From Chryseobacterium balustinum (GTDB taxonomy: Bacteria > Bacteroidota > Bacteroidia > Flavobacteriales > Weeksellaceae): a stretch of 64,000 nt of DNA. The position numbers were made by a program, and so were the translations under genes. The stretch's first letter is position 1. The number at the start of each line of letters is the position of its first letter. The notes below the pieces were generated by a model. The model searched no databases. It worked only from the letters and a program-made list of their open reading frames with translations, and was not told where the DNA came from. The stretch is taken from assembly GCF_900168205.1 (NCBI RefSeq), contig NZ_FUZE01000004.1, positions 62,001-126,000 on the forward strand, in the 5' to 3' direction. Positions 27,597-38,147 of this stretch are shown here, piece after piece.

Positions 27597-30188
27597 TTAT
27601 TCTTCAGATTCTGAATTTTCAGTTTCGTCAACCGGATTTTCATTTTCTGCATTATTTTCCGTTTGTGGCGAAACGTTTTCTTCAGTTGAACTATCTTCTG
27701 CAGATTCTTCACCTTCAAGACCTTCTTCTTCTACATCTTTGTCCATTTCAACTTTTGCAATGGCAGCAATTTCGTCATTCTTCTTAAGATTGATCATTCT
27801 TACCCCCTGAGTATTTCTACCCATCACACGCATTTCATCCATATTCATTCTGATTGCAACACCCGATTTATTAATAATCATCAATCCATCTTCATCTGTA
27901 ACATTCTGAATTGCAATAAGATTACCTGTTTTTTCAGTGATATTAAGGGTAATAACTCCTTTACCACCTCTGTTGGTAATTCTGTAGTCTTCTACTGCAG
28001 TTCTCTTACCGTACCCTTTCTCAGACACCACAAGAACCGTTTCGCGCTCTACATCGTTAACAACAATCATACCAATAACCTCATCATTTTCCTCCATCAT
28101 AATACCACGTACACCGATAGATCCTCTACCCACTTCTCTTACTTTCTCTTCAGGGAAACGAATACATTTACCGTTTTTCGTAGCAATCATGATTTGAGAC
28201 TCACCATTGGTAAGATAAGCACTTAGCAATTGATCGTTTTCTCTGATCTCAATAGCGTTGATACCATTTACTCTTGGTCTTGAGTAAGCCTCTAAAGATG
28301 TCTTTTTGATAGTACCATTTTTAGTAATCATTACCACACTCATCTGGTTGATGTAATCTACATCTTTCAGGTCATTGGTTCTGATATATGCTTTAATCTT
28401 ATCATCCGGTTCAATGTTGATTAAGTTTTGTACCGCTCTTCCTTTTGCAGTTTTAGAACCTTCAGGAATTTCGAATACTCTTAACCAATAACACTTCCCT
28501 TTTTCTGTAAAGAACAACATATACTGGTGGTTAGTTGCAGACACGATATATTCCAAGAAATCTGAATCTCTTGTTGTCGCTGCTTTATTACCAACACCAC
28601 CTCTACTTTGAATTTTGTATTCTGATAGCAACGTTCTCTTCACATATCCTGCATGAGAAATGGTAAGAACAACCGCTTCGTTCGGAATAATATCTTCAAT
28701 AGACATTTCACCTCCCGAATAATCAATTTCCGTTCTTCTTTCGTCGCCGTATTTTTCTTTTATTTCTGCTAATTCTTCCTTAATAATTTGGAATCTTCTC
28801 GGTTCATTTGCCAAAATATCTTCTAAATTATTAATCTCTTTCATAATAGCATCGTACTCATCGCGAATCTTATCAAGCTCCATTCCTGTAAGACGAGCCA
28901 AACGAAGATCAAGAATTGCCTGTGCCTGAGTTTCTGATAAATCAAACGCTTCAATCAATCCTTCTTTTGCACCTTGTGGATTGGCGCTGTGACGAATAAT
29001 TGCAATAGCTCTGTCTAAAGAATCCTGAGAACCAATCACTTTCATGAAACCTTCAAGAATGTGGGCTCTTTCTTTAGCTTTTTTAAGCTCGTATTCAGTT
29101 CTTCTTACAATTACCACATGTCTGTGCTCAACAAAATGGTGAATAATGTCTTTTAAATTCAACTGCTCTGGTCTTCCGTGTACCAAAGCGATATTGTTTA
29201 CACTGAAAGACGTTTGTAGTGAAGTATATTTATACAACATATTCAGAACAACATTAGGAATTGCGTCGTTTTTCAATTCATAAACGATACGCATTCCGTT
29301 TCTGTCTGACTCATCTCTGATTTCGTAGATACCCACGATTTTATCATCTTTTACCAGCTCAGCAGTTCTGGCAATCATTTCAGCTTTGTTAACCTGATAC
29401 GGAATCTCGGTTACAATAATTGCGTTTCTGTTATGAACCTCTTCAAAACCTACTTTTGCTCTTAAAACCACTCTTCCTCTTCCTGTATGGAAAGCATCTC
29501 TTACACCATCGTATCCGTAGATAATTCCACCGGTAGGAAAATCTGGAGCAATAATGTGCTGCATCAGTTCATCGATGCTAATTTCTTTGTTATCAATATA
29601 TGCATTGATTGCATCTACAGCTTCAGAAAGATTATGAGGGGCCATATTAGTTGCCATACCTACTGCGATACCTGAAGTACCGTTAACCAAAAGATTTGGA
29701 ATTTTTGTAGGCATTACAGTGGGCTCCGTTAAGCTGTCATCAAAGTTATTTTGAAAATCTACCGTTTCTTTATCAAGGTCTGATAAGATATCATCTGAAA
29801 TTTTCTTTAACCTTGCTTCGGTATAACGCATTGCTGCAGGTGGATCACCATCCATAGAACCGAAGTTACCCTGACCGTCAACCTGTGGATAACGTAAACT
29901 CCAAGGCTGAGCCATTCTTACCATTGCGTCATAAACTGAAGAATCTCCATGTGGGTGATATTTACCTAAAACATCCCCAACAATTCTCGCTGACTTTAAG
30001 TATTTTCTGTTTGAGAAAACCCCTAAACCATACATACCATAAAGCACTCTTCGGTGTACTGGCTTAAGACCATCTCTTACATCCGGTAATGCTCTCGAAA
30101 CAATAACCGACATCGAATAATCAATGTAAGATGATTTCATTTCATCAACAATGTTGATAGGAATTAATCTTTCTCCTTCTTTTTGCAT
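27597..30188 (-). CDS. gyrA: DNA gyrase subunit A
   Basis: 863 aa. The N-terminal domain shows [20 protein letters not shown], the quinolone-resistance region ([20 protein letters not shown]) and the catalytic Tyr in [10 protein letters not shown] (near residue 120). In the quinolone region position 83 (E. coli) is Ser in [10 protein letters not shown], the susceptible type. The C-terminal domain has the six-blade DNA-wrapping repeats with the GyrA box (near [13 protein letters not shown]). The tail is very acidic (about 40 residues of Glu, Asp and Asn), common in the phylum. With GyrB it puts negative supercoils into DNA. It is the first gene of an operon with the TPR gene. Confidence 0.98.
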   Translation of the reverse strand: MQKEGERLIPINIVDEMKSSYIDYSMSVIVSRALPDVRDGLKPVHRRVLYGMYGLGVFSNRKYLKSARIVGDVLGKYHPHGDSSVYDAMVRMAQPWSLRYPQVDGQGNFGSMDGDPPAAMRYTEARLKKISDDILSDLDKETVDFQNNFDDSLTEPTVMPTKIPNLLVNGTSGIAVGMATNMAPHNLSEAVDAINAYIDNKEISIDELMQHIIAPDFPTGGIIYGYDGVRDAFHTGRGRVVLRAKVGFEEVHNRNAIIVTEIPYQVNKAEMIARTAELVKDDKIVGIYEIRDESDRNGMRIVYELKNDAIPNVVLNMLYKYTSLQTSFSVNNIALVHGRPEQLNLKDIIHHFVEHRHVVIVRRTEYELKKAKERAHILEGFMKVIGSQDSLDRAIAIIRHSANPQGAKEGLIEAFDLSETQAQAILDLRLARLTGMELDKIRDEYDAIMKEINNLEDILANEPRRFQIIKEELAEIKEKYGDERRTEIDYSGGEMSIEDIIPNEAVVLTISHAGYVKRTLLSEYKIQSRGGVGNKAATTRDSDFLEYIVSATNHQYMLFFTEKGKCYWLRVFEIPEGSKTAKGRAVQNLINIEPDDKIKAYIRTNDLKDVDYINQMSVVMITKNGTIKKTSLEAYSRPRVNGINAIEIRENDQLLSAYLTNGESQIMIATKNGKCIRFPEEKVREVGRGSIGVRGIMMEENDEVIGMIVVNDVERETVLVVSEKGYGKRTAVEDYRITNRGGKGVITLNITEKTGNLIAIQNVTDEDGLMIINKSGVAIRMNMDEMRVMGRNTQGVRMINLKKNDEIAAIAKVEMDKDVEEEGLEGEESAEDSSTEENVSPQTENNAENENPVDETENSESEE

Positions 30189-30336
30189 ATATAAGTTTTA
30201 TTGTAATGATAATCAGACTTTTAAAAATCGGTCTGAAAACTATTTATTTTGAATAATTAATAACGTGCTAAGTTACAAAATTTTTACCGATTTTTGCCTG
30301 AGAAATCAAGCAAAATATCTTAAAAAATATTAAAAT

Positions 30337-30651
30337 ATGAGTGTATTAAGTATAACTTTTCATTGCATAAAAAGCAGCATCGATGAGTGGGAAAATTATG
30401 TAGACGAAACTTTAGTTTTAATGGCTGAAAACCTTCTGGATGTTGATAAATACATCTTGTCTGAAGTTCACAGCGATTTTATTGAAGAAGGGAAAAACTA
30501 CAATCTTCTTTTGATTTTTGATAACGAAGAAAAGAGAACAGATTTTATGGAAAGTGAATTATTAAACATCTCCGAAAGAATCGAAACTAAATTCGGGCAA
30601 GATGTTATGATTTTCAATACTTCTTTAAATCCTAAGAAGAAAAATCTTTAG
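30337..30651 (+). CDS. DUF4286 family protein
   Basis: 104 aa, small and soluble, with the pattern VLSITFHCIKSSIDEWENYV and NYNLLLIFDNEEKRTDFMES of DUF4286, a ferredoxin-like single-domain family of unknown function found mostly in Bacteroidota. It is divergent from gyrA and followed by a terminator. Confidence 0.85.
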   Translation: MSVLSITFHCIKSSIDEWENYVDETLVLMAENLLDVDKYILSEVHSDFIEEGKNYNLLLIFDNEEKRTDFMESELLNISERIETKFGQDVMIFNTSLNPKKKNL

Positions 30652-30674
30652 TAAAACCCCAACTTAAAGGATAA

Positions 30675-30713
30675 ATAAAAAGGCTGTCTCAAAAATTGAA
30701 ACAGCCTTTTTTT
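30675..30713. terminator. Bidirectional terminator
   Basis: AAAAAGGCTGTCTCAA pairs with TTGAAACAGCCTTTTT with one mismatch. It separates the convergent DUF4286 and His-rich protein genes. Confidence 0.88.
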
Positions 30714-30993
30714 ATAAATTAACGACAATTACCGGTCTGCTATGATAAACTCGCGGATGTCTGTTTTTTTTATGAGAATAATGATACGGTCTTGCTGGTT
30801 TGTAATAATGCTTCTTATAATGTTTTGGGGCTTTATAATACACAACTTTTTTATACTTTGGCTTGTGATGACCATGATAATGATGTTTTTTATGCGAGCC
30901 ATGACCGTGCCCTCTTTGAAACGGTGCAGCCTGATAAAACACAATCGAAAACACAATTAAAAACAGTCCAATTACTTTAGTTACCAATTTCAT
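30712..30993 (-). CDS. Small secreted His/Lys/Tyr-rich protein
   Basis: 93 aa from the ATG at 30993. The open frame can start 27 bp earlier, but the signal peptide MKLVTKVIGLFLIVFSIVFY fits best from the inner ATG. The mature protein is strongly basic and almost entirely His, Lys, Tyr, Pro and Arg, with runs such as GHGHGSHKKHHYHGHH and YKAPKHYKKHYYKPARPYHY. Such composition could bind metals or polyanions, but no family is recognised. Genes for two other small basic envelope proteins lie at 31120 and 33117. Confidence 0.75.
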   Translation of the reverse strand: MKLVTKVIGLFLIVFSIVFYQAAPFQRGHGHGSHKKHHYHGHHKPKYKKVVYYKAPKHYKKHYYKPARPYHYSHKKNRHPRVYHSRPVIVVNL

Positions 30994-31119
30994 AATAATC
31001 AATTTCAAATTAAAAATCAAAATTACAATACTGATGCCAATAATTGTTTACCACTATATATTTCACAATTTTTAAGAAATTTTATTATTATTTCAGAATA
31101 ATTATAACAATAACATCAA

Positions 31120-31272
31120 TTACCTATTTCTATTTCGCGGATGATGCTCTTTTAATTTTTCAACTTTTTTATCATGGCCAGGTGGCATTGGTCTTCGGCT
31201 CGGATGCGGAATGCAAGAAGAAATAAATCCTGCTGTAATGATTATAGCGATTGTATTTTTCAAGAGTTTCAT
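31120..31272 (-). CDS. Small lipoprotein, 50 aa
   Basis: I found this short frame by reading the minus strand. It begins MKLLKNTIAIIITAGFISSC, a lipoprotein signal with the Cys at residue 20. It continues IPHPSRRPMPPGHDKKVEKL and ends in the basic tail KEHHPRNRNR. The motif PMPPG followed by a Lys-Lys-Val pair also occurs in the broken gene at 33117, so the two are probably paralogues of a small Flavobacteriia lipoprotein family with unknown role. No overlapping alternative on the plus strand looks real. Confidence 0.7.
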   Translation of the reverse strand: MKLLKNTIAIIITAGFISSCIPHPSRRPMPPGHDKKVEKLKEHHPRNRNR

Positions 31273-31339
31273 AATTTTAAAATTTAAATTGATGAAATGA
31301 ATTGTACAATCAAAATGCCAAAAGACTGATATTTAATAT

Positions 31340-31834
31340 TTAAAAAATATTCGGGCTTCTTTTCTCCAACATAACAAGATCTTTCCATTCACCGTGAAGC
31401 TGGCCAACTTTATCTCTTTTACCGACAATTCTGAAACCGTTTTTCTGATGAAATTTTATAGATGCTTCATTTTCTGGAAAAATATTTGACTGTAAAGTCC
31501 AGAATCCGTGGTTTTCACTATCGAGAATCAGTTTTTTTAAAAGAACCGAACCCAAACCTTTCCCAAGGTAATTATTATCAAAATAAATACTTACTTCGGC
31601 AACTCCTTTAAAACAATCTCTTTTACTTACAGGTTTTAAAGCACACCAACCGATCACTTCGCTATTTTCATTTTCCAAAACCCATCTGCAGTCATTTAAA
31701 AAGCTGGAATTCCAGGCTCCTGAACTTGGCAATTCGGTGTCGAATGTGGCAATTCCGCTATCAATTCCCTGCTGAAAAATTTCTAAAACTTTAGTTTCGT
31801 CATGCGGAAGCATTTCTCTTATCTCGTAGTTCAT
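31340..31834 (-). CDS. GNAT acetyltransferase, phosphinothricin-acetyltransferase-like
   Basis: 164 aa. The N-terminal segment IFQQGIDSGIATFDTELPS is typical of the PAT/MnaT subgroup of GNAT enzymes. The acetyl-CoA binding motif is NNYLGKGLGSVLLKKL (near residue 90), and NEASIKFHQKNGFRIVGKRD follows. It probably acetylates small amines such as amino acid analogues. It starts 4 bp after the stop of the DUF421 gene, so the two are one transcript. Confidence 0.88.
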   Translation of the reverse strand: MNYEIREMLPHDETKVLEIFQQGIDSGIATFDTELPSSGAWNSSFLNDCRWVLENENSEVIGWCALKPVSKRDCFKGVAEVSIYFDNNYLGKGLGSVLLKKLILDSENHGFWTLQSNIFPENEASIKFHQKNGFRIVGKRDKVGQLHGEWKDLVMLEKRSPNIF

Positions 31835-31837
31835 TTT

Positions 31838-32350
31838 TTAATGATATTTTCTTTTATTTTTCCTTTTAATTCTGGAATAATGAGTCTGTTGATCATCTTT
31901 ATCTTCAGAAATCACACTGATATTTCCATCAACTTCCAAAATAGCAAGCTTTACATTTTCCATTGTTTCTACTCCATGTTCTCTGATTGCTTCGTTCAGT
32001 TCATCAAAAGTAATTTTTACTTTTCTTAAAGCAACCTGATCTACCCTTCCGTCTTTTACTAAAATCACAGGATCAGCTTCCATAAAACTTGCAAAACCAC
32101 GATTGGCGAACATTAATCTTTTCAATGTAAAATTAGAAGCAAATAAAACGAGCGCCGCAACAATTCCACCTTCTAAGGAAGTATTTTCACCAACCATTGC
32201 ATTCTGTACAGCATTTGAAATCAGCAACAGCAAAACAACATCTCCTGCGTTGAGTTGTGAAAGCTGATTTTTCCCAAACAAACGGATTGCGATTACCATA
32301 AAAAGATAAACGCAAAGCGAACGGACAACTACATCAAGAATAGGATTCAA
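31838..32350 (-). CDS. DUF421 (YetF-like) membrane protein
   Basis: 170 aa. Three membrane segments fill the first 75 residues (LDVVVRSLCVYLFMVIAIRL, then GDVVLLLLISNAVQNAM). The cytoplasmic C-terminal domain has the family core ADPVILVKDGRVDQVALRKV and a Lys/Arg-rich tail. The function is unknown; relatives occur in spore formers and many other bacteria. First gene of a two-gene operon with the GNAT gene. Confidence 0.88.
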   Translation of the reverse strand: MNPILDVVVRSLCVYLFMVIAIRLFGKNQLSQLNAGDVVLLLLISNAVQNAMVGENTSLEGGIVAALVLFASNFTLKRLMFANRGFASFMEADPVILVKDGRVDQVALRKVKITFDELNEAIREHGVETMENVKLAILEVDGNISVISEDKDDQQTHYSRIKRKNKRKYH

Positions 32351-32393
32351 AGTATAGAAAATTTTAAATCAAATGTATACAATTACCCGAAAT

Positions 32394-32420
32394 AAAAAAA
32401 CTGCTTTTTCAAGCAGTTTA
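32394..32420 (-). terminator. Terminator after the gene at 32452
   Basis: AAACTGCTT pairs with AAGCAGTTT around a short loop, followed on the minus strand by seven T. Confidence 0.85.
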
Positions 32421-32451
32421 AAGAAAATTATATAGTTTGTTTCTTTCTAAA

Positions 32452-32856
32452 TTATCTGTTGCTGATGTCTACTCTTACAGGCATTACAAAAGATGAAGCC
32501 AGCATATTTTCATTCAGTTTGTTGGCATCCACTTTATATTGAAGATGAGACAATACATTTTCTATTTCTTTGCTTACATTTTTGCAGTCTCCTTTTGAAC
32601 GTACATTTACAATTTTACCGTTTTCCGCAATATCAAACTTCACTTCAGAATTTACAACTCCCTGCTTATAATCAGAGTTTGTAAAATCAAAATTAGCCAT
32701 CAAAAGATTTCTGATTTCGCTGAACGCATCGTTTTTATTTAACTGAACTTCCTGAATGGTATTGTTTGAAGTTGCCTGAGCTTTTACGTTCCCTGCAATT
32801 GCTGTTAATCCTAATGCGAAAAGAGAAGCAACAAATATTTGAATTTTATTTTTCAT
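32452..32856 (-). CDS. Small secreted protein with TonB-C-like pattern
   Basis: 134 aa, signal peptide of about 26 residues (ends VKAQ). The mature protein has the rhythm of a TonB C-terminal fold: GVVNSEVKFDIAENGKIVNV and then a helix and strand with HLQYKVD and FVMPVRVDI. There is no membrane anchor, so it is not a full TonB. Similar short secreted proteins are common in Chryseobacterium and have no known function. Monocistronic with its own terminator. Confidence 0.65.
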   Translation of the reverse strand: MKNKIQIFVASLFALGLTAIAGNVKAQATSNNTIQEVQLNKNDAFSEIRNLLMANFDFTNSDYKQGVVNSEVKFDIAENGKIVNVRSKGDCKNVSKEIENVLSHLQYKVDANKLNENMLASSFVMPVRVDISNR

Positions 32857-33060
32857 ATGTATTTGATTTTAAATTAGATATTAAACTTGTTTTGAATTCT
32901 AAATCAAAGATATAAAAAAATATTCATACAAATTTCACATTGAGTTAACATTGAGTTAACATTGAAATATAAAATATTGATATTCAATTAATTGTACTTT
33001 AAAAATAATTAAATTGTTAACATTGGAGATTAAATTAGCTTTAAGTTAAAATCACTTTTA

Positions 33061-33095
33061 AAAAGAAAAAGCTACAAACATCAGTTGTAGCTTTA
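33061..33095 (-). terminator. Terminator after the broken small lipoprotein gene
   Basis: AAAGCTACAA pairs with TTGTAGCTTT; a T-rich stretch follows on the minus strand. Confidence 0.8.
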
Positions 33096-33116
33096 TATAA
33101 TTCTGTAATTAATTAC

Positions 33117-33294
33117 TTACTTATTTTGCCCTGGAGCAAACGGTTTTGCAGATTTTGTTCCAAAAACCTTTTTAGCTTGTCCAGGAGGCATAGGTTTTGA
33201 TTGAAGCTTTAACGTGCGTTGATGATCTTACTTCACAAGACACAATGGTCAAGGAAAAAGCCATTAGAGCTAAATAAATTTTAATTGATTTCAT
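33117..33294 (-). pseudogene. Frameshifted small lipoprotein gene
   Basis: The minus-strand frame from the ATG at 33294 encodes a lipoprotein signal (MKSIKIYLALMAFSLTIVSC, Cys20) but soon ends at 33172 after 40 residues with no family-like sequence. Changing frame by one base near 33228, just after residue 23, gives HQRTLKLQSKPMPPGQAKKV followed by FGTKSAKPFAPGQNK and a stop at 33117. That second part shares PMPPG and the Lys-Lys-Val with the intact paralogue at 31120. The 178-bp span is one base over a multiple of three. So a single indel has broken the gene, or the assembly has an error here. It still has a terminator. Confidence 0.7.
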
Positions 33295-33330
33295 AAGATT
33301 TTTTTTAGATAAGGCAAGTATGAGACCAAG

Positions 33331-36159
33331 TTACATTTCCTTCTTCAAATACTTCCCTGTCAAACTTTTCTTCGACTTAATAATTTCCTCAGGAGTTCCT
33401 TTAGCAATAATCTCACCGCCGTATTTTCCGCCTTCCGGTCCAACGTCAATAATGTGATCTGCCAATTTGATAACATCCATATTATGTTCAATAATAATAA
33501 ATGAATTTCCTAGTTCTACCAACTTATTAATGGCATCCATTAGAATCTTCACATCTTCAAAATGAAGTCCGGTTGTTGGTTCATCAAGAATATATAAAGT
33601 ATTTCCGGTTTGTCTTTTTGCTAATTCTGTTGCCAGTTTTATACGCTGTGCTTCACCTCCGGAAAGTGTGGTCGACTGTTGTCCCATTGTAATGTAACCC
33701 AAACCAACATCCTGCAAAGTTTTCACTCTTGCAAAAATCTTAGGAATCGGCTGGAAGAAATCTACCGCTTCATCAATCGTCATATCCAACACATCGGAAA
33801 TCGATTTTCCTTTGTAACGAACTTCCAAAGTTTCTCTGTTGAAACGTTTTCCGTTGCAGGTTTCACAATGAACATAAACATCCGGTAAAAAGTTCATTTC
33901 AATCACTTTCAAACCACCACCCTGACAAGTTTCGCATCTTCCGCCTTTTACGTTGAAAGAAAATCTTCCAGGTTTGTATCCACGAATTTTAGATTCAGGC
34001 AATTCTGAAAATAAGTTTCTGATATCGGTAAACATTCCTGTATAAGTCGCAGGATTTGAACGAGGCGTTCTACCAATCGGAGTCTGGTCTACATCTACAA
34101 TTTTATCAATATTGTCAAGACCTTCAATTTTTTTGTATGGTAAAGGTTCCTGAACGGCTCTATAAAAATGTTTGTTTAGAATCGGATATAAAGTTCCGTT
34201 GATCAAAGAAGACTTTCCACTTCCTGAAATTCCCGTAACTACAACCAATTTTCCCAAAGGAATATCAAGCGTTACATTTTTAAGATTGTTTCCTGTTGCT
34301 CCTTTTAATATTATATTTTTACCGTTTCCTTCTCTTCTCACTTCCGGAATGGCAATTTTTCTTTTTCCTGTAATATAATCTGCAGTAATTGTATCAGCGT
34401 TTAGCAAATCTTTCGGTTTTCCCTGCCAAAGAATTTCGCCACCAAATTTTCCGGCTCTCGGACCAATGTCTAAAACCTCATCGGCTTCCATGATCATATC
34501 TTTGTCGTGCTCTACAACCAAAACAGAGTTTCCGATATCACGAAGATTTTTTAATGAATTAATCAGTCTTTCGTTATCTCTTTGGTGCAATCCGATACTT
34601 GGCTCATCCAAAATATAAAGTACATTCACCAATTGAGAACCAATTTGTGTTGCCAAACGGATTCTTTGAGATTCTCCACCGGAAAGGGTTTTTGAACTTC
34701 TGCTCAAACTTAAATAATCTAAACCTACATCCAATAAAAACTGAAGTCTGGTTTCGATTTCCTTTAAAATTTCATGAGCAATGATCGATTTTTTTTCTGA
34801 GAATTTATCTTTTACATCAGCCAACCATTCTTTTAAGTCTGATAAACTTAAACCGTTGATTTCAGCGATATTTTTACCATCGATTTTAAAACTCAAACTT
34901 GAAGACTGAAGACGAGCTCCTTTACATTCGGGACAGGTTTCTTCTGTTGTGAAATGTCTTTCCAGCAAAATTGCTTCGTAAGATTCTCTTTCCTCAATCA
35001 TTTCCTCCATAAAAGGAATCAAACCATCAAAATTGATTTTTATCTTTTTGGAAATTCCTGCGTATTTTAAATCTTTATTAAATTCTTTGTTACAACCGTT
35101 ATAAATATAATCCAACGCTTCTTCCGGAATATCTTTAAAAGGTGTTGCCAATCCTAAACCAAAAATTTCAAGAATATTTTTAATTTGAGTAAGTACAAAT
35201 TTATTAGATTTGATATCTTCCAATGGCAATAAAGCTCCCTGATTGATTGATAATTTAGGATTTTCAACAAAATAATCGGTGTTGATTTTTTTAATTGTTC
35301 CTAACCCTTTACAACTTGGGCAACTTCCTTTCGGCGAATTAAAAGAAAAAGTATTAGGTTCCGGTAAAGCTAATGAATGACCGGTTTCGGCATCCATCAA
35401 ATTTTTTGAGAAATATTCAATCTCTGTACTTCCCAGTTTTTGAATTCCAATTAAACCTTCACCCATTTCCATTGCGGTACGCAACGATTTTTCCATTCTG
35501 GCTTCGGATGCGCTCTCCCCGATAATCCAACGGTCGATGACGATATCAATATCGTGGGTTTTGTAACGGTCAAGTTTTAAATCATATTCAATATCCTGTA
35601 ATTCACCATCAATTCTTGCCTGTCCGTATCCTTTTTTGGCCATCTGAACAAAAAGCTCATGATAATGCCCTTTTCTGGAACGCACCACCGGAGCCATCAA
35701 CATTATTTTTTCGTTCTTATAATTTTCTTTAATAGCATCCAGAATCTGGTCTTCAGTGTAGCTTACCAACTTCTTGCCTGTTGTTTGAGAATAAGCATCA
35801 GAAACTCTTGCAAACAAAAGACGAAGGTAATCGTATAGTTCCGTAACAGTTCCTACAGTAGAACGAGGGTTTTTATTGGTTGTCTTTTGTTCAATAGCAA
35901 TTACGGGCGAAAGACCTTCGATTTTATCAACATCAGGACGTTCTAATCCACCCAAAAACTGCCTTGCATAGGCAGAAAAAGTTTCGATATAACGACGCTG
36001 ACCTTCCGCAAAAATAGTATCAAAAGCTAATGACGATTTCCCGCTTCCCGAAAGCCCGGTAATTACCACCAATTCGTTGCGCGGTATTTTTACGTTAATA
36101 TTTTTAAGGTTGTGTTCACGAGCTCCGTAAACTTCTATATATTCAGTTGATTTACTCAT
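33331..36159 (-). CDS. uvrA: Excinuclease ABC subunit A
   Basis: 942 aa, normal length. Two ABC ATPase halves are visible, each with a P-loop ([16 protein letters not shown] near residue 32; [16 protein letters not shown] near residue 640) and an ABC signature ([12 protein letters not shown] and [12 protein letters not shown]). Zinc-binding CxxC pairs occur at CPSCKG, CPECKG, CETCQG and CETCNG. It finds damaged DNA and hands it to UvrB in nucleotide excision repair. Monocistronic with its own promoter. Confidence 0.98.
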   Translation of the reverse strand: MSKSTEYIEVYGAREHNLKNINVKIPRNELVVITGLSGSGKSSLAFDTIFAEGQRRYIETFSAYARQFLGGLERPDVDKIEGLSPVIAIEQKTTNKNPRSTVGTVTELYDYLRLLFARVSDAYSQTTGKKLVSYTEDQILDAIKENYKNEKIMLMAPVVRSRKGHYHELFVQMAKKGYGQARIDGELQDIEYDLKLDRYKTHDIDIVIDRWIIGESASEARMEKSLRTAMEMGEGLIGIQKLGSTEIEYFSKNLMDAETGHSLALPEPNTFSFNSPKGSCPSCKGLGTIKKINTDYFVENPKLSINQGALLPLEDIKSNKFVLTQIKNILEIFGLGLATPFKDIPEEALDYIYNGCNKEFNKDLKYAGISKKIKINFDGLIPFMEEMIEERESYEAILLERHFTTEETCPECKGARLQSSSLSFKIDGKNIAEINGLSLSDLKEWLADVKDKFSEKKSIIAHEILKEIETRLQFLLDVGLDYLSLSRSSKTLSGGESQRIRLATQIGSQLVNVLYILDEPSIGLHQRDNERLINSLKNLRDIGNSVLVVEHDKDMIMEADEVLDIGPRAGKFGGEILWQGKPKDLLNADTITADYITGKRKIAIPEVRREGNGKNIILKGATGNNLKNVTLDIPLGKLVVVTGISGSGKSSLINGTLYPILNKHFYRAVQEPLPYKKIEGLDNIDKIVDVDQTPIGRTPRSNPATYTGMFTDIRNLFSELPESKIRGYKPGRFSFNVKGGRCETCQGGGLKVIEMNFLPDVYVHCETCNGKRFNRETLEVRYKGKSISDVLDMTIDEAVDFFQPIPKIFARVKTLQDVGLGYITMGQQSTTLSGGEAQRIKLATELAKRQTGNTLYILDEPTTGLHFEDVKILMDAINKLVELGNSFIIIEHNMDVIKLADHIIDVGPEGGKYGGEIIAKGTPEEIIKSKKSLTGKYLKKEM

Positions 36160-36194
36160 AATTTGGAGTGACTTTACCTGAAAATCACGATGTG

Positions 36195-36202
36195 CAAAAT
36201 TA
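36195..36202 (-). promoter_or_regulatory. -7 element for uvrA
   Basis: On the minus strand TAATTTTG matches TAnnTTTG, 35 bp before the ATG at 36159. Confidence 0.55.
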
Positions 36203-36350
36203 CGGAATTTTATGGACTTTATTGTGTTAAAAAATGTTATGAATTGTTGATTTAATTAAGTGAAAAAAATTGAGTTTTAATTCTTTGTAAGATTATAAAT
36301 GATTTAAAAAAAATATTCTTGTTTTTCCCTAAATTTACACTGATTTAAAC

Positions 36351-36926
36351 ATGAACATGAACAGACTACGAGAGCATATTGAGGAGATTATTTCTTTGAC
36401 AGATGAAGAATTCGATTATATAAAAACATTCTTTACCTTTAAAAATGTTCGCAAAAATCAGTTTTTGGTGCATGAAGGTGATGAAGTAAAATTTGAATTT
36501 CTTACGTTAGACGGAATTTATAAAGTTTTTTACATCGACGAAAACGGAAAAGAACATATTCTTCAGTTTGCCAAAAAGGATTGGTGGATGACCGATTACA
36601 TTGGGTTTTTCAAAGAGAAAAATGCAACTATGTTTGTAGAATGTTTGCAGGATGGTGCAGTAGCTTGCCTCACTTTAGAAGGGAGAGAAAAATTAGCATC
36701 AGAATTTCATAAAATGGAATATTTCTTCAGAACAAAACTCACCAATGGTTATATCGCCTTACAACAAAGGATTATTCTTTTACTATCAAGTACCCCTCAA
36801 CAACGTTATGAAGAGTTTTCAAAATTATATCCGGATTTGATTTCACAGATACCTAAAAAATATGTTGCAGAATATTTGGGAGTAAGCCGAGAAACTTTAA
36901 GCCGACTGTATTCAAACAATAAATAA
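36351..36926 (+). CDS. Crp/Fnr family transcription regulator
   Basis: 191 aa. The N-terminal cyclic-nucleotide-binding-like barrel runs from about residue 20 to 120 (KNQFLVHEGDEVKFEFLTLD and FAKKDWWMTDYIGF). A long linker helix follows, then a winged helix with YVAEYLGVSRETLSRLYSNN. The barrel lacks the Arg-containing phosphate-binding cassette of true cAMP binders, so the signal is unknown. The DJ-1 and monooxygenase genes follow on the same strand, but a terminator lies between; they may be its targets. Confidence 0.9.
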   Translation: MNMNRLREHIEEIISLTDEEFDYIKTFFTFKNVRKNQFLVHEGDEVKFEFLTLDGIYKVFYIDENGKEHILQFAKKDWWMTDYIGFFKEKNATMFVECLQDGAVACLTLEGREKLASEFHKMEYFFRTKLTNGYIALQQRIILLLSSTPQQRYEEFSKLYPDLISQIPKKYVAEYLGVSRETLSRLYSNNK

Positions 36927-36929
36927 AAC

Positions 36930-36959
36930 TTAAGTGTGATTTTGATCACACTTTTTTTG
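36930..36959 (+). terminator. Terminator after the Crp/Fnr gene
   Basis: The stem AAGTGTGA / TCACACTT has a TTTTGA-type loop and a T-run. The stem also resembles a Crp-type site (TGTGA...TCACA), so it could serve as a binding site as well. Confidence 0.8.
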
Positions 36960-37071
36960 TGACTTTATTCCTTCTATTAAAGCATGGAACAGACATAGAT
37001 TTGCTATAGAAATTAAAACGATTTCAAAAAGACAAAACAAAAATATTTATTTAACTAAAAAATTTCAAATT

Positions 37072-37752
37072 ATGAAACCAAAAGTTTTAATTATTGTTTC
37101 TAATGCAAACTCAATAGGACCCAATAACAGAAGAACCGGAATCTTTTTACCTGAAGTAGCCCATCCTTATGCAGAATTTGAAAAAGCAGATTATCAAATA
37201 GATTTTGCAAGTTTAACTGGTGAATCGCCATTTTTGGATGCTTTAAATTTAGCCAATGATCCGGAAAATTTAAAATTTTTAACCGGAAAAGGTTGGGAAG
37301 ACATGCAGAAAGCGGCTAAAATATCGGAAGTTAACGTACACATTTACGATGCAGTTTTTATTCCCGGCGGTTTGGCTCCAATGGTTGATATGCCTGAAAA
37401 TAGTGAACTGAAAAAAGTGATCGCCGAAGTTTACGAGAGAAATGGTCTTGTAGGTGCGGTTTGTCACGGTCCTGTTTCTTTACTCAACGTACAATTAAGC
37501 GACGGAACTTATCTTGTAAATGGCAAAAACATTGCTTCTTTTACTACCGAAGAAGAAAATAACTATGCAAAAGCTGATGTTCCTTTTGATCTGCAGACTG
37601 CATTAACTGAGCAAGGTGCAATTTTTCATGCTGCGGAAGCCTGGTCTGCTAACATCATCGCTGACGGAAATCTGGTAACCGGGCAAAACCCAGCTTCAGC
37701 AAAAGGTGTAGGAGAAAAAATGGTAGCGATTTTAGAATCTAAAAATGCATAA
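37072..37752 (+). CDS. DJ-1/PfpI family protein (Hsp31-like)
   Basis: 226 aa. The nucleophile elbow is GAVCHGPVSLLNV (Cys near residue 128, followed by His). The oxyanion loop is FIPGGLAPMVDM, and the acidic partner is in GIFLPEVAHPY. This is the layout of Hsp31/YhbO-like type 1 glutamine-amidotransferase-fold proteins, which remove glyoxal damage or act as chaperones. It forms an operon with the small monooxygenase 15 bp downstream, which suggests a response to reactive electrophiles. Confidence 0.88.
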   Translation: MKPKVLIIVSNANSIGPNNRRTGIFLPEVAHPYAEFEKADYQIDFASLTGESPFLDALNLANDPENLKFLTGKGWEDMQKAAKISEVNVHIYDAVFIPGGLAPMVDMPENSELKKVIAEVYERNGLVGAVCHGPVSLLNVQLSDGTYLVNGKNIASFTTEEENNYAKADVPFDLQTALTEQGAIFHAAEAWSANIIADGNLVTGQNPASAKGVGEKMVAILESKNA

Positions 37753-37767
37753 TTTAATTTAGAAAAG

Positions 37768-38067
37768 ATGAACGAACAAGCAATTTACGTGTATGCCAAA
37801 TGGCAGGTACAAGCAGGAAAATTGGATGCAGTATTGCAGATTATGAAAGAGGCTGCTGAAAAGAGTTCTGAAGAAAAAGGAAATTTATTTTACAAAATCC
37901 ATCAAAGTAAAACCGATAAGAACACATTAATTCTTTTTGAAGGGTATGAAAATGAATCGGCGGTAGAATTTCACCGTAATTCTGAGCATTATCAAAATTT
38001 AGTTGTAAATCAAATTATTCCTCTACTAGAAAACAGAGAAGTGATTCTAATGAATCAGATTATTTAA
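37768..38067 (+). CDS. Antibiotic-biosynthesis monooxygenase (YgiN-like) domain protein
   Basis: 99 aa, one ABM domain: YVYAKWQVQAGKLDAVLQIM at the start, LFYKIHQSKTDKNTLILFEG in the middle, and VEFHRNSEHYQNLVVNQIIP. These dimeric ferredoxin-fold proteins oxidise quinols or other small phenolics without cofactors. It follows the DJ-1 gene with a 15-bp gap, so it is in the same transcript. Confidence 0.87.
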   Translation: MNEQAIYVYAKWQVQAGKLDAVLQIMKEAAEKSSEEKGNLFYKIHQSKTDKNTLILFEGYENESAVEFHRNSEHYQNLVVNQIIPLLENREVILMNQII

Positions 38068-38070
38068 TGT

Positions 38071-38117
38071 AAAATTCCTAAAAACTTAGATAAAGTAAAG
38101 TTTTTAGGAATTTTTTT
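38071..38117. terminator. Bidirectional terminator
   Basis: AAAATTCCTAAAAACTT pairs with AAGTTTTTAGGAATTTT with a 10-base loop. It separates the convergent ABM and lipoprotein genes. Confidence 0.9.
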
Positions 38118-38147
38118 GCTATAAGAGTTTTAATTTCTCTTTAATCG

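Noticed and set aside
36930-36959. Crp-binding site in place of a terminator
   Set aside because: TGTGA...TCACA is present, but it lies after the regulator gene with a T-run behind it, so a terminator is the simpler reading.
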